Assembly (NCBI GenBank): GCA_041736675.1
Contig: JBGSTD010000063.1
Span: 45,083 to 109,082, forward strand
Direction: 5' to 3'
Source of the DNA: Salaquimonas sp041736675
GTDB lineage: Bacteria > Pseudomonadota > Alphaproteobacteria > Rhizobiales > Rhizobiaceae
DNA: 64,000 nucleotides
The notes beneath the pieces are model-generated. The model was not told the origin of the DNA. It ran no database searches and saw only the letters and a program-made list of their open reading frames with translations. The position numbers and the translations under genes were made by a program. Positions 33,282 through 41,562 of this stretch are shown here, in pieces (position 1 is the first letter of the stretch; every line of letters begins with the position of its first letter).

Positions 33282-34144
33282 TCGTCCACCACTCCATTTT
33301 TCAAAATGCCGATACCGTCTGCCTCAATCTCGATCACATCACCTGGAACAAGGTATCTTGGCGGATCAAAACGGGCGCCCGCACCGGTCGGGGTTCCGGT
33401 AACGATGATGTCGCCGGGAACCAGGGTAGTAAAGGTGGAGATGTATTCGATCTGGCGACTGATCGGGAAGAGCATTCGCCCGGAATGATCGTCCTGACGG
33501 GTCTCGCCGTTGACACGGGTTTGCAGATGCACATTGTCCAGTTGGCGATGATCGGTGAAGGGCACAAGCCAAGGCCCCATCGCGCCGGATCCGTCCCAGT
33601 TTTTTCCCTGGGTAACATTGAATTTGGCGTGCCTTACCCAATCGCGAAGAGTGCCTTCATTGCAAAGGGTGAGGGCGGCGACATGGCCGAGAGCGTCTGC
33701 CTGTTTGATACGTCTGCCTCCCTTGCCGATGATGATGGCGATTTCGCCCTCATAGTCGAGCTGCGGCGTTTCCGGAGGGCGGGTCAGAGGTCGCTCGTGA
33801 CCGACAAAGGATCGGGCGAAGCGCGGAAACAATGACATGTTTGCCGGTGCATCTGCACCGTCCTTGTATTCGGCATTGCGGTCGGGAAAGTTGACCCCGA
33901 CACAGATGATCTTTTCAGGATCTGGAACAGGGATGTCCCATGCGAATGTTCCATGTGGATGAGTGGCTTTCATGCCGGAAGCGGCAGCGGCCAATGCAGA
34001 AAAGCCGGAGGCCTCAATTACGTTTTTCAGGGTTTTCCATTGGGGAAATTCCGGGGAAAGTGCAATCATGCCTTCTTCGCAAACGGCCCCGTAAAATTGG
34101 ATTCCATTGGCCGTGAAGGTTGCAAAGCGGACTGAACCGGTCAT
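33278..34144 (-). CDS. hpaG: Fumarylacetoacetate hydrolase-fold protein, HpaG-type decarboxylase/isomerase
   Basis: 288 aa with one FAH domain. Metal-binding motif EGEIAIIIGKGGRRI (about residues 125-140), CNEGTLRDWVRH (about 155), TQGKNWDGSGAMGPWLV and GDIIVTGTPTGAGA (about 245). In this operon it should decarboxylate 5-oxopent-3-ene-1,2,5-tricarboxylate. Classic HpaG has two FAH domains; here only one is present, so one of the two steps may be done by another protein. Overlaps the decarboxylase gene upstream and hpaH downstream by 4 bp each. Confidence 0.78.
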   Translation of the reverse strand: MTGSVRFATFTANGIQFYGAVCEEGMIALSPEFPQWKTLKNVIEASGFSALAAAASGMKATHPHGTFAWDIPVPDPEKIICVGVNFPDRNAEYKDGADAPANMSLFPRFARSFVGHERPLTRPPETPQLDYEGEIAIIIGKGGRRIKQADALGHVAALTLCNEGTLRDWVRHAKFNVTQGKNWDGSGAMGPWLVPFTDHRQLDNVHLQTRVNGETRQDDHSGRMLFPISRQIEYISTFTTLVPGDIIVTGTPTGAGARFDPPRYLVPGDVIEIEADGIGILKNGVVDE

Positions 34145-35559
34145 GATGTCTCCAATGAATGTGCAATTTCAACGATTACCTCATAAGCCATATCCGCGTC
34201 TTCCCTCATCATCGAGAAGGCACCCGCCTGAAAACGGATGACAAAATTTCCGTCAATGCGGGTTTGCGTAAGATAGATACGTCCATCATTGTTGATGGCG
34301 TTGATGAGCCTCAGATTCAGATCGTCTGGATTTTCAGTATCGTCAGGTTTGTAGCGGAATGTGAAAAGAGACAGGAACGGTTTTGTGGTGATTTCGAAAT
34401 CAGGCGATCGCGATAGCCGTGCGCAAAGTTGTTGCGACCAGTCGACGTGATTGCGGATCATGGTTCTAAGGTTTTCAAGCCCGTGGGCGCGCAATAGAAA
34501 CCACAGCTTCAGCGCGCGAAACCTGCGACCCAGAGGAACCGACCATTCAGAGTAATTGATGATTCCATCCTGCCCATGGGTCTTGAGATATTCCGGCTGG
34601 ATCGCCAGTGTGCGGACCAGATCTTCGGGATTTTTTATGAAATGGGTTGAGCAGTCGAACTGTGCACCAAGCCACTTGTGGGGATTGAAGACGATTGAGT
34701 CAGCTTCCTCAATGCCTTTCCAAAGTTCCCGGTATTCGGGACAAATCATCGCCGAACCTGCCCATGCAGCGTCGACATGCAAATAAAGGCCATACTTTCT
34801 GGCGATTGCGGCGACTGCTCCAATGTCATCGGTTGCGCCGGCGCTGGTTCCACCAACACAGGCGACAATGCCCGCAGGAAGGTAGCCGGCTGAAATATCA
34901 GCCTTGATTGCGGCTTCCAGCTTTTCCGGGTCGAGCGCGCGGTTTGGTCCGCCGCTGGCGATGCGCACAAGGTTGCTTTCACCAATACCCGAGACCCAGA
35001 TTGCACGGTCGATTGAAGTGTGCACTTCGCGTGACGCATAAACACGAAGGGACTTTTCACCTGCAAGACCGGATTTGTTGCCACGCCAGTTGAGCGCTTT
35101 TTCACGCATTGTTAGCACTGCGCAAAGCGTTGCTGAAGAGGCTGAGTCTTGAATGACACCCGAGAAGCTGTCCGGCAAGCCTATAGCCTGGCGAAGCCAG
35201 TCGATCACTTTTGTTTCAAGTTCAGTTGCAGTCGGCGAAGTTTGCCAAAGCATGCATTGGGCCGCGATTGAACTGACCAGATATTCGGCCAAAACCGATA
35301 CCGGAGCTGCGTTGGCAGGAAAATAGGCAAAAAACCGTGGATGCTGCCAATGGGTCATGCCGGGCATGATTGTCTTTTCAAAATCGTCAAATATGGTATC
35401 AATAGCCTCCGGCGTTTCGGGAGGCGATTGGGGCAACGCGTTCAGGATCTCACCCGGTTTTGTCTTGGCTCGCACGGGAAGGTTACGCAGTCCGGCGTGA
35501 TAGTCGGATGCCCAATCCGAAGCCCGCTTGCCCCATTTGCGAAATTCCTCCCAGTTCAT
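34141..35559 (-). CDS. PLP-dependent aromatic L-amino-acid decarboxylase
   Basis: Group II decarboxylase, 472 aa. PLP Lys in FNPHKWLGAQFDCS (about residue 293), the PLP-stacking region TSPTATELETKVIDWL (about 105-120), a Ser/Ala-rich turn GVIQDSASSATLCAV (about 128-142) and HVDAAWAGSA (about 253-262). The family includes tyrosine, DOPA, tryptophan and phenylalanine decarboxylases. It is locked inside the hpa operon (overlap of 4 bp with hpaG, 24 bp from hpaD). This suggests that an aromatic amine such as dopamine or tyramine feeds into 3,4-dihydroxyphenylacetate. No amine oxidase gene is nearby, so the route is inferred. Confidence 0.88.
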   Translation of the reverse strand: MNWEEFRKWGKRASDWASDYHAGLRNLPVRAKTKPGEILNALPQSPPETPEAIDTIFDDFEKTIMPGMTHWQHPRFFAYFPANAAPVSVLAEYLVSSIAAQCMLWQTSPTATELETKVIDWLRQAIGLPDSFSGVIQDSASSATLCAVLTMREKALNWRGNKSGLAGEKSLRVYASREVHTSIDRAIWVSGIGESNLVRIASGGPNRALDPEKLEAAIKADISAGYLPAGIVACVGGTSAGATDDIGAVAAIARKYGLYLHVDAAWAGSAMICPEYRELWKGIEEADSIVFNPHKWLGAQFDCSTHFIKNPEDLVRTLAIQPEYLKTHGQDGIINYSEWSVPLGRRFRALKLWFLLRAHGLENLRTMIRNHVDWSQQLCARLSRSPDFEITTKPFLSLFTFRYKPDDTENPDDLNLRLINAINNDGRIYLTQTRIDGNFVIRFQAGAFSMMREDADMAYEVIVEIAHSLETS

Positions 35560-35583
35560 TTCAGTTCCTTTGCGCCATGCCGA

Positions 35584-36567
35584 TTACGGGGCGATAATGG
35601 GTTGAGCCTTGAGTTCGCTTTCAAGTGTATCGACGCCTTCGAATAAGGACCCCTCTTCAAACCACGATCGTGGTGCGGGTGCGCCCCACAAGGTTTGCCT
35701 CTGCGGATCCTTGAGGTCCCACTTGATCGGTTCAAGATCAGGATCAACTGTCTGGTAGTCGGAGCAATAAATCTCGATCCGGTGGCCGTCCTGGTCGCGT
35801 ATGTAGAGGAAGAAGGCGTTTGAAATTCCGTGCCGCCCGGGGCCGCGCTCGATGTTGCCGACATATCCGGTTGTCGACATCAGATCGAGCAAGTCGATGA
35901 TATTGAGCGGGGTAGGCACCCAGAATGCTACGTGATGCAGACGCGGACCTTTGCCATTGGTAAAGGCGACATCATGAACCCCGCCCTTGCGGTGCATCCA
36001 TGCAGCCCAGCTTTTTCCGGTTTGCGCGTCCTCGGTATATTCGGTGACGCGGAATCCGATTTCATTGTAGAAATTTACCGAAGCGTCGACATCGGGCGAG
36101 AACATGTTGAAATGGTCTATGCGCAGCGGTTTGACACCGTTGTACAGTTTGTACTTTTGGTGGATTGGTTCCAGTCGATCCATCTTCACATAAAATTCGA
36201 GTGGAATGCCCATGGGGTCGCGGGTAATCAGAACCCTTCCCATGTGTGGCCTCTCAATCCAACTGACCGGAAGCCCCTGGGACTTGAACCAGATTTCCGC
36301 CTTGTCGAGATCGATTTCATCATAGAGTTTGAATCCGAGAACACCGACCGAACCCGCATCGGACTTTTTCAGAATCATGCAATGGTGGCCGCGCTCTTCC
36401 ATTGCCCGCAGATAGATATGAGTACTGTCTTCATGGGTGATCTGAAGTCCGAGGGTATCGACATAAAATGCTTTCGCCCAAACAAGATCGGTGACGCGCA
36501 ATTCGACATGGCTCAGGCGAACAATGTTGAATGGGGGATACAAATTCGGGGAAGGAATAGCCATCAT
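35584..36567 (-). CDS. hpaD: Homoprotocatechuate (3,4-dihydroxyphenylacetate) 2,3-dioxygenase
   Basis: Extradiol ring-cleaving dioxygenase of the vicinal oxygen chelate fold, 327 aa. Two glyoxalase-like modules: the first from about residue 15 (RLSHVELRVTDLVWAKAFYVDTLGL), the second from about 148 (LRIDHFNMFSPDVDASVNFYNEIGF). Metal ligands: His in IDHFNM, His in LHHVAFWV (about 213) and Glu in HRIEIYCSDY (about 266). Standard length and close to the Fe/Mn HPCD type. It lies 15 bp downstream of hpaE. Confidence 0.92.
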   Translation of the reverse strand: MMAIPSPNLYPPFNIVRLSHVELRVTDLVWAKAFYVDTLGLQITHEDSTHIYLRAMEERGHHCMILKKSDAGSVGVLGFKLYDEIDLDKAEIWFKSQGLPVSWIERPHMGRVLITRDPMGIPLEFYVKMDRLEPIHQKYKLYNGVKPLRIDHFNMFSPDVDASVNFYNEIGFRVTEYTEDAQTGKSWAAWMHRKGGVHDVAFTNGKGPRLHHVAFWVPTPLNIIDLLDLMSTTGYVGNIERGPGRHGISNAFFLYIRDQDGHRIEIYCSDYQTVDPDLEPIKWDLKDPQRQTLWGAPAPRSWFEEGSLFEGVDTLESELKAQPIIAP

Positions 36568-36582
36568 CTCATCCTGTCTGCA

Positions 36583-38094
36583 TCAAGCGCCAAGGCGCGG
36601 TATTTTGTGGGTGCCAAGGGCAAAGGCAATGTTCTTTTGTTCCATGTAAAAGTCAAATGACCACTGGCCGCCATCACGGCCGATGCCGCTGGCTTTGACA
36701 CCGCCAAACGGTGTCGGCAAATGGCGGACATTTTCTGAGTTTACCCAGATCATGCCTGCTTCCAGCGCGCTGGAAAAACGCAGGGCGCGGGTAATGTCGT
36801 TTGTCCACACATATCCGGTCAGCCCATATTCGACATCATTGGCGATTGCCAATGCCTCGGCTTCATCCGCGAAACGAATGGATGTCAAAACTGGGCCAAA
36901 AATTTCCTCTTGTGCAACCCGCATTTTGGCCGCCCCTTCGGTAAACAAGGTTGGTTTGACATACAGACCTGTGTCCCCCTTGCGTTTACCGCCCGCAGCG
37001 ATTTTTGCCCCATCCGCATTTGCGATCTCGAAGTAGGACATGACTTTGTCGAAATGGACCTTGTGAATAAGTGGACCGATCTCGGTTGCTGGATCAAGTG
37101 GATGGCCGACCGTTATGTTATTGACCCTTTCAACCAGCTTTTCCTCGAATTCGTCGGCAATCGAATTTTGGATCAGAAGGCGACTTGAGGATGTGCAGCG
37201 TTCACCATTGAGCGAATAGATCATGAAAATCGCGGCGTCGAGGGCGCGATCCAGATCCGCATCTTCAAAGACAATCACCGGGTTCTTGCCGCCAAGTTCG
37301 AAGTGGACGCGCTTTAGCGTGTCAGCGCCCTGTTTCATGATCATTGAGCCGGTTCGGCTTTCGCCAACAAAGGCAATTGCCTTGATGTCGGGATGTTCGG
37401 TCAGCGCTTTGCCGGCGTTTTCCCCCATTCCGTTGACAAGGTTCAATACGCCTTTTGGCAATCCGGCATCGTGGCAGATTTCCGCGAGAAGGCGGGCAGT
37501 GAAGGGAGAGAACTCGGCAGGCTTGTGAACGACCGTGCACCCTGCTGCAAGCGCCGGAGCGATCTTCCAGGTGGACAGCATGAATGGGGTATTCCATGGC
37601 GTGATGACACCAACCGAGCCGATAGGGCTGCGCGATGTGAAGTTGAGGTGGTCTTTGGTAGGCAGAGATTGGCCATCGTTAGCGGTCGGGGCAAGGTCGG
37701 CATAATAGCGAAAGTTTTCTGCTCCTCGCAGCGCTGCCTTGGACATGAAGCGATAAGCCTGGCCCGTGTCCCAGCATTCGCAAAGCGCAATTTCCTCTGC
37801 CCTCGCAACGATGCCGTCGGCAATCTTGTGCAATATTTTTTTGCGCTCCGCTCCATCCATGGCTGCCCAGGCCGGGAAAGCCGCTTTTGCCGCCTTCGCC
37901 GCCCTGTCGACATCATTTGCATCGCCTTCTGCAACCCTGGCTATCAGACTGTCATCCACTGGTGAGCGTGTTTCGAAATATTTTCCTGACGATGGCGCAA
38001 CACTTTCACCATTGATAAGGTTCAAGATTGCCTTGTCCTTGTAGGGGGCAAGGAATGTTTTCAGATTGGCAAGTTTTGATTCAAGGTCTGTCAT
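36583..38094 (-). CDS. hpaE: 5-carboxymethyl-2-hydroxymuconate semialdehyde dehydrogenase
   Basis: NAD-dependent aldehyde dehydrogenase acting on the HpaD product. 503 aa. Motifs: TPWNTPFMLSTWKIAPALAAGCTVVHKPAE (about residues 155-184), Glu in FELGGKNPV (about 261), catalytic Cys in NGERCTSSSRL (about 294) and EEIFGPVLTSIRF (about 397). ATG 38094 (MTDLES) is preferred; the longer frame to 38118 only increases overlap with hpaF. It overlaps hpaF by 14 bp. Confidence 0.92.
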   Translation of the reverse strand: MTDLESKLANLKTFLAPYKDKAILNLINGESVAPSSGKYFETRSPVDDSLIARVAEGDANDVDRAAKAAKAAFPAWAAMDGAERKKILHKIADGIVARAEEIALCECWDTGQAYRFMSKAALRGAENFRYYADLAPTANDGQSLPTKDHLNFTSRSPIGSVGVITPWNTPFMLSTWKIAPALAAGCTVVHKPAEFSPFTARLLAEICHDAGLPKGVLNLVNGMGENAGKALTEHPDIKAIAFVGESRTGSMIMKQGADTLKRVHFELGGKNPVIVFEDADLDRALDAAIFMIYSLNGERCTSSSRLLIQNSIADEFEEKLVERVNNITVGHPLDPATEIGPLIHKVHFDKVMSYFEIANADGAKIAAGGKRKGDTGLYVKPTLFTEGAAKMRVAQEEIFGPVLTSIRFADEAEALAIANDVEYGLTGYVWTNDITRALRFSSALEAGMIWVNSENVRHLPTPFGGVKASGIGRDGGQWSFDFYMEQKNIAFALGTHKIPRLGA

Positions 38095-38506
38095 CGGATG
38101 CTCCACTTGATGCCTCAATTGAGACTTCGGGCATGAAATTGCGAATCGACCCGGACTTCGGACTCAACTCAGGATCAATGTCCCGCATTTCCATGGAAAT
38201 CGCCAGCGGTGAACGGCCCATCAAGGGCAGACAAAAACTTTCCATGGCGGCAAAAATATCTGCAGTTGCCGCCTTTTTCGCTTCCAGAGTTCGCCCGGCC
38301 CGCAGGCGAACCGACAGATCAAGAAACATATGTGCCGGGTTGCCATCGGCGATAATTGCATGGGTACAAGCTGTCGCGCGAACGCGAATGCCTGCAAGGG
38401 GGAAAACGCCCGTCTTGGCGGCTGCATCCCTGATGACAATGCACAGGGCATTGAGATCGAGGTGTTCCTCAAGATTTGCCGAATAGTCGATTTGGAAATG
38501 CGGCAT
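38081..38506 (-). CDS. hpaF: 5-carboxymethyl-2-hydroxymuconate delta-isomerase
   Basis: 141 aa, tautomerase-like fold. The mature chain begins PHFQIDYSANLEE after Met, so the catalytic Pro comes second as in the family. RVRATACTHAIIADGNPAHMFLDLSVRLRAGR (about residues 41-72) is typical of HpaF/CHMI. First gene of the hpaF-E-D-decarboxylase-G-H operon; hpaR is divergent 110 bp away. Confidence 0.88.
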   Translation of the reverse strand: MPHFQIDYSANLEEHLDLNALCIVIRDAAAKTGVFPLAGIRVRATACTHAIIADGNPAHMFLDLSVRLRAGRTLEAKKAATADIFAAMESFCLPLMGRSPLAISMEMRDIDPELSPKSGSIRNFMPEVSIEASSGASDDRP

Positions 38507-38524
38507 TCAAATCCTCCCAATTTA

Positions 38525-38542
38525 ATTGCTTTGTTAAGTAAT
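38525..38542. promoter_or_regulatory. Possible HpaR operator in the hpaF/hpaR gap
   Basis: ATTGCTTT-GT-TAAGTAAT, an imperfect palindrome (6 of 8 arm positions match), lies about 20 bp before hpaF on the minus strand and 75 bp before hpaR. MarR-type repressors usually bind such elements in divergent gaps. Weak on sequence alone. Confidence 0.35.
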
Positions 38543-38615
38543 ATTCGAAAAACTGTCAACCTGAATTTATCATGATGGTCTTGAGCGATGCTTAAAAAAA
38601 GGCAATACATGTCAA

Positions 38616-39083
38616 ATGAAAACAAAAGCAGACAACCCAGTAACTGGTTCAGGTCGTCCGATCAGGGCAACGCGAAGATCGCTCCCGATTTCATTATTGC
38701 GGGCGCGCGAAAAAGTCATGGGGCCGATCCGTGAAATCCTGAATGAAGCCGGGGTCAGCGAACAGAAATGGCGCATATTGAGGGTGCTGGAGGAAAGCGG
38801 CGGCCTTGAGCATACTGCGATCGCCGAGGCCGCGTGTCTGTTGCTGCCGAGCCTCACCCGCATTATCAGAACATTGGAAAATGACGGGCTCATATTAAAG
38901 CAGGAAGACAGGAACGACAGGCGGCGTTCGATTGTGACAATTACCGACAAGGGTCGCAATCTGGTTTTTGATCATCTGGACGCAAGCAACAGATTTTTTC
39001 AAAAACTGGAAGCTATTTATGGAAAAGAGAAGCTGGCCAAGCTTCTCGATCTGCTGGATGAGCTTAACCAGACCAAACTATGA
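38616..39083 (+). CDS. hpaR: HpaR, MarR-family regulator of the homoprotocatechuate operon
   Basis: 155 aa. Basic N-terminus, then LPISLLRAREKVMGPIREIL (about residues 23-42), common to HpaR. The winged helix has EQKWRILRVLEESGGLEHTAIAEAACLLLPSLTRIIRTLENDGLI, and the wing has DRNDRRRSIVTITDKG. Divergent from hpaF, the classic hpaR arrangement. Probably a repressor released by homoprotocatechuate or a relative. Confidence 0.88.
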   Translation: MKTKADNPVTGSGRPIRATRRSLPISLLRAREKVMGPIREILNEAGVSEQKWRILRVLEESGGLEHTAIAEAACLLLPSLTRIIRTLENDGLILKQEDRNDRRRSIVTITDKGRNLVFDHLDASNRFFQKLEAIYGKEKLAKLLDLLDELNQTKL

Positions 39084-39126
39084 CAGTTGATAGTTTGCAG
39101 ATCAGCCCTGAACCCTGGAGAACTTG

Positions 39127-40254
39127 ATGTCCGGCCCCCTTGAAGGATTGAAGGTAACTGAAATGGCCGGGCTTGGACCTTGTCCACTGGCGGGCCAGTT
39201 AATGGCGGACCTCGGTGCAGACGTTATCGTGATTGACCGCAAGTCAGGCAAGTTTGACCCGGCGGACATCAACAACCGTTCAAAAAGATCGGTTGCTCTT
39301 GATCTCAAGAATGCGGCTGGTTTGCAAGCTGCCCGAATGATCATTGAAAAATCGGATATTCTTATTGAAGGTTTTCGTCCCGGGGTAATGGAGAAGCTGG
39401 GTCTGGGTCCAATAGAGTGCGAGGCGTTCAATCCAAGGCTCATCTTCGGACGGATGACCGGCTGGGGACAGAGCGGCCCGCTTTCGAGGACTGCCGGTCA
39501 TGACATCAACTATCTCGCTCTAACGGGGGCCTTGCATGCGATTGGCAAAGCTGGCGAGCCACCAATACCGCCGCTCAATCTGGTTGCCGACTATGCTGGC
39601 GGAACCATGTTCCTGCTTCTCGGAATACTTTCTGCACTTTTTGAGCGGCAAACCTCGGGCAAAGGGCAGGTGGTGGACGCTGCAATGGTCGACGGTGTTC
39701 CAGCGCTGATGGGGCTCATTCACTCCATGGTATCCAAACAGCAATGGTCGAACAGGAGAGAAGAAAACTGGCTGGATGGCGGCGCTCCGTTTTATCGTTG
39801 CTATGAAACGCGTGATGGCAAATATCTTTCGGTCGGGCCGCTTGAGCCTCAGTTTTTCAACCTTCTTGTTGCCAAGGCGGGATTGCCGGAAACGCATCTC
39901 GCAAGCCAGTATGATGCTGCGGACTGGCCAAACAGACATGAAAATTACGCCGCTGTCTTCAAGTCAAAAAGCCGCGAAGAATGGATGGTGATTTTTGACG
40001 GAAGTGATGCCTGCGTTGCTCCGGTTCTTGATTTTTCAGAAATCGAAAATCATCCGCACAATCTGGAGCGCGGCATATTCAAGAAGGCAAATGGTGTGAT
40101 GCAGGCGGCTCCTGCACCACGTTTCAGCCGGACACCAGCTGCGGAAATAGGAACGCCTCCGGCCCCGGGTTCATCGACATTCGAGGTTCTGGAGCAATTG
40201 GGTCTAAGCCCCGATGAGATATCAGACCTGAAACAGCAGGGCGCGTTCAGTTAG
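39127..40254 (+). CDS. CaiB/BaiF family CoA-transferase (alpha-methylacyl-CoA racemase type)
   Basis: 375 aa. The N-terminus GPLEGLKVTEMAGLGPCPLAGQLMADLGADVIVIDR and the NRSKRSVALDLKN stretch are typical. LVADYAGGTMFLLLGILSALFERQTSGKGQVVDAAMVDG (about residues 155-193) carries the catalytic Asp in ADYAGG. The motif set is close to alpha-methylacyl-CoA racemase, but family members also move CoA between acids. It is 43 bp after hpaR on the same strand and before a TAXI-TRAP transporter. ATG 39127 is preferred to TTG 39124. Substrate not known. Confidence 0.85.
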   Translation: MSGPLEGLKVTEMAGLGPCPLAGQLMADLGADVIVIDRKSGKFDPADINNRSKRSVALDLKNAAGLQAARMIIEKSDILIEGFRPGVMEKLGLGPIECEAFNPRLIFGRMTGWGQSGPLSRTAGHDINYLALTGALHAIGKAGEPPIPPLNLVADYAGGTMFLLLGILSALFERQTSGKGQVVDAAMVDGVPALMGLIHSMVSKQQWSNRREENWLDGGAPFYRCYETRDGKYLSVGPLEPQFFNLLVAKAGLPETHLASQYDAADWPNRHENYAAVFKSKSREEWMVIFDGSDACVAPVLDFSEIENHPHNLERGIFKKANGVMQAAPAPRFSRTPAAEIGTPPAPGSSTFEVLEQLGLSPDEISDLKQQGAFS

Positions 40255-40474
40255 CATTGAGGCCGAGCTGCTGCTAACAATCTGCCGGTGCCATGTTGAA
40301 CTGCCAAACCGCACGCTTTCACGTTTTTTACCGGGTCAGGATAATCCGTCCTGCAGGAAGCGGAAGCGAAATTCAATATAACTTACATAGTGTTTGACCG
40401 CGGATATCTTATTGGACATGATCAGATAGAGTGGCATTCAATAATATCACGATGTTCAACACAAGGAGGACTTA

Positions 40475-41479
40475 ATGTTTCAATCAATCAAGTCGGCAGC
40501 AATTGCTTCGCTGGTGCTTACCGGTCTTGCAGGCGGTGCGATGGCTCAGGAGATCAACTTCTTCACCATCGGAACTGGCGGAACCGGTGCCACATATTAT
40601 CCGGTAGGGGGTGTCATTGCCAACGCCATCTCCAATCCGCCCGGATCTCGCCCCTGTGAGGAAGGTGGCAGTTGCGGGGTTCCCGGTCTGATCGCTTCTG
40701 CGGTTTCGTCGCGTGGATCAGTGGACAATATCAACGCGATTGCATCAGGTCTGCGCAATTCAGGATTTGTACAGTCCGATGTTGCGTCATGGGCCTATAC
40801 AGGAACAGGAACCATGGAAGGCAAGCCGGCGGTTTCAGATCTTCGCGCAATTGCCGCCCTTTTTCCCGAGCATATTCATCTGATAGCCGGCAAGGACAGC
40901 GGTATCAATTCTGTTGCCGATCTCAAGGGAAAGCGCGTTTCCCTAGATGAACCCGGATCAGGCACCCGTGTGGATGCAGAGCTGATTCTCGCCTCAGCAG
41001 GCATCAATCTTGCTGATATCACCGTCGAGGATTTGAAACCCGGTCCGGCAGCAGAAGCGCTGCAAAACGGCAAGCTTGATGCTTTCTTCATCGTTGCGGG
41101 ATATCCAACCGGGTCTGTCGTTGAACTGGCATCGTCCACAGCGATCAAGCTGGTCAATATCGACGGCGATGCTGCAAAGGCGCTGACGGATAAATATGGG
41201 TTCTTCTCCCAGAGCGATATTCCGGCAGGAACCTATGAAGGTGTTGATGCCGCTAGCACGGTTGCGGTGGGTGCCCAGTGGGTTACCAGCGCAAAAGAGT
41301 CTGATGATCTGATATACAACGTGACAAAGGCATTGTGGAACGACAATACCCGCAAGCTTCTCGATGTGGGTCATGCAAAAGGCAAGGCCATCACGAAGGA
41401 AACCGCACTCTCAGGCATTGGTATTCCACTTCATCCAGGTGCCGAACGCTTTTACAAAGAAGCCGGTATTCTGAAATAA
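40475..41479 (+). CDS. TAXI-family TRAP substrate-binding protein
   Basis: 334 aa. Signal peptide at residues 1-24, cut after GGAMA. Then INFFTIGTGGTGATYYPVGGVIANAIS (about 26-52), the TAXI-family hallmark, then DLKGKRVSLDEPGSGTRVDAELILASAGI (about 148-176). The ribosome site AAGGAGG lies 6 bases before the ATG. It works with the fused permease 83 bp downstream. Ligands of the TAXI family are mostly unknown; glutamate and other acids are reported for some. Confidence 0.92.
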   Translation: MFQSIKSAAIASLVLTGLAGGAMAQEINFFTIGTGGTGATYYPVGGVIANAISNPPGSRPCEEGGSCGVPGLIASAVSSRGSVDNINAIASGLRNSGFVQSDVASWAYTGTGTMEGKPAVSDLRAIAALFPEHIHLIAGKDSGINSVADLKGKRVSLDEPGSGTRVDAELILASAGINLADITVEDLKPGPAAEALQNGKLDAFFIVAGYPTGSVVELASSTAIKLVNIDGDAAKALTDKYGFFSQSDIPAGTYEGVDAASTVAVGAQWVTSAKESDDLIYNVTKALWNDNTRKLLDVGHAKGKAITKETALSGIGIPLHPGAERFYKEAGILK

Positions 41480-41489
41480 TATCAAGGTG

Positions 41490-41516
41490 AAGGGCCCGGT
41501 ATTATTTCGGGCCCTT
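41490..41516 (+). terminator. Hairpin between TAXI binding-protein gene and permease gene
   Basis: A perfect 9-bp GC-rich stem (AAGGGCCCG) with a 9-base loop. The following bases (CCAAAACTTG) lack a T run, so it more likely protects or pauses the message than ends it. Confidence 0.6.
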
Positions 41517-41562
41517 CCAAAACTTGTCTGCGGGTGAAAAATAGACAGCGGGGAGCATTCTT

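Noticed and set aside
35830..36660. Plus-strand open frame of 276 codons opposite hpaD
   Set aside because: Antisense to a complete extradiol dioxygenase with all metal ligands; no support for a second gene.
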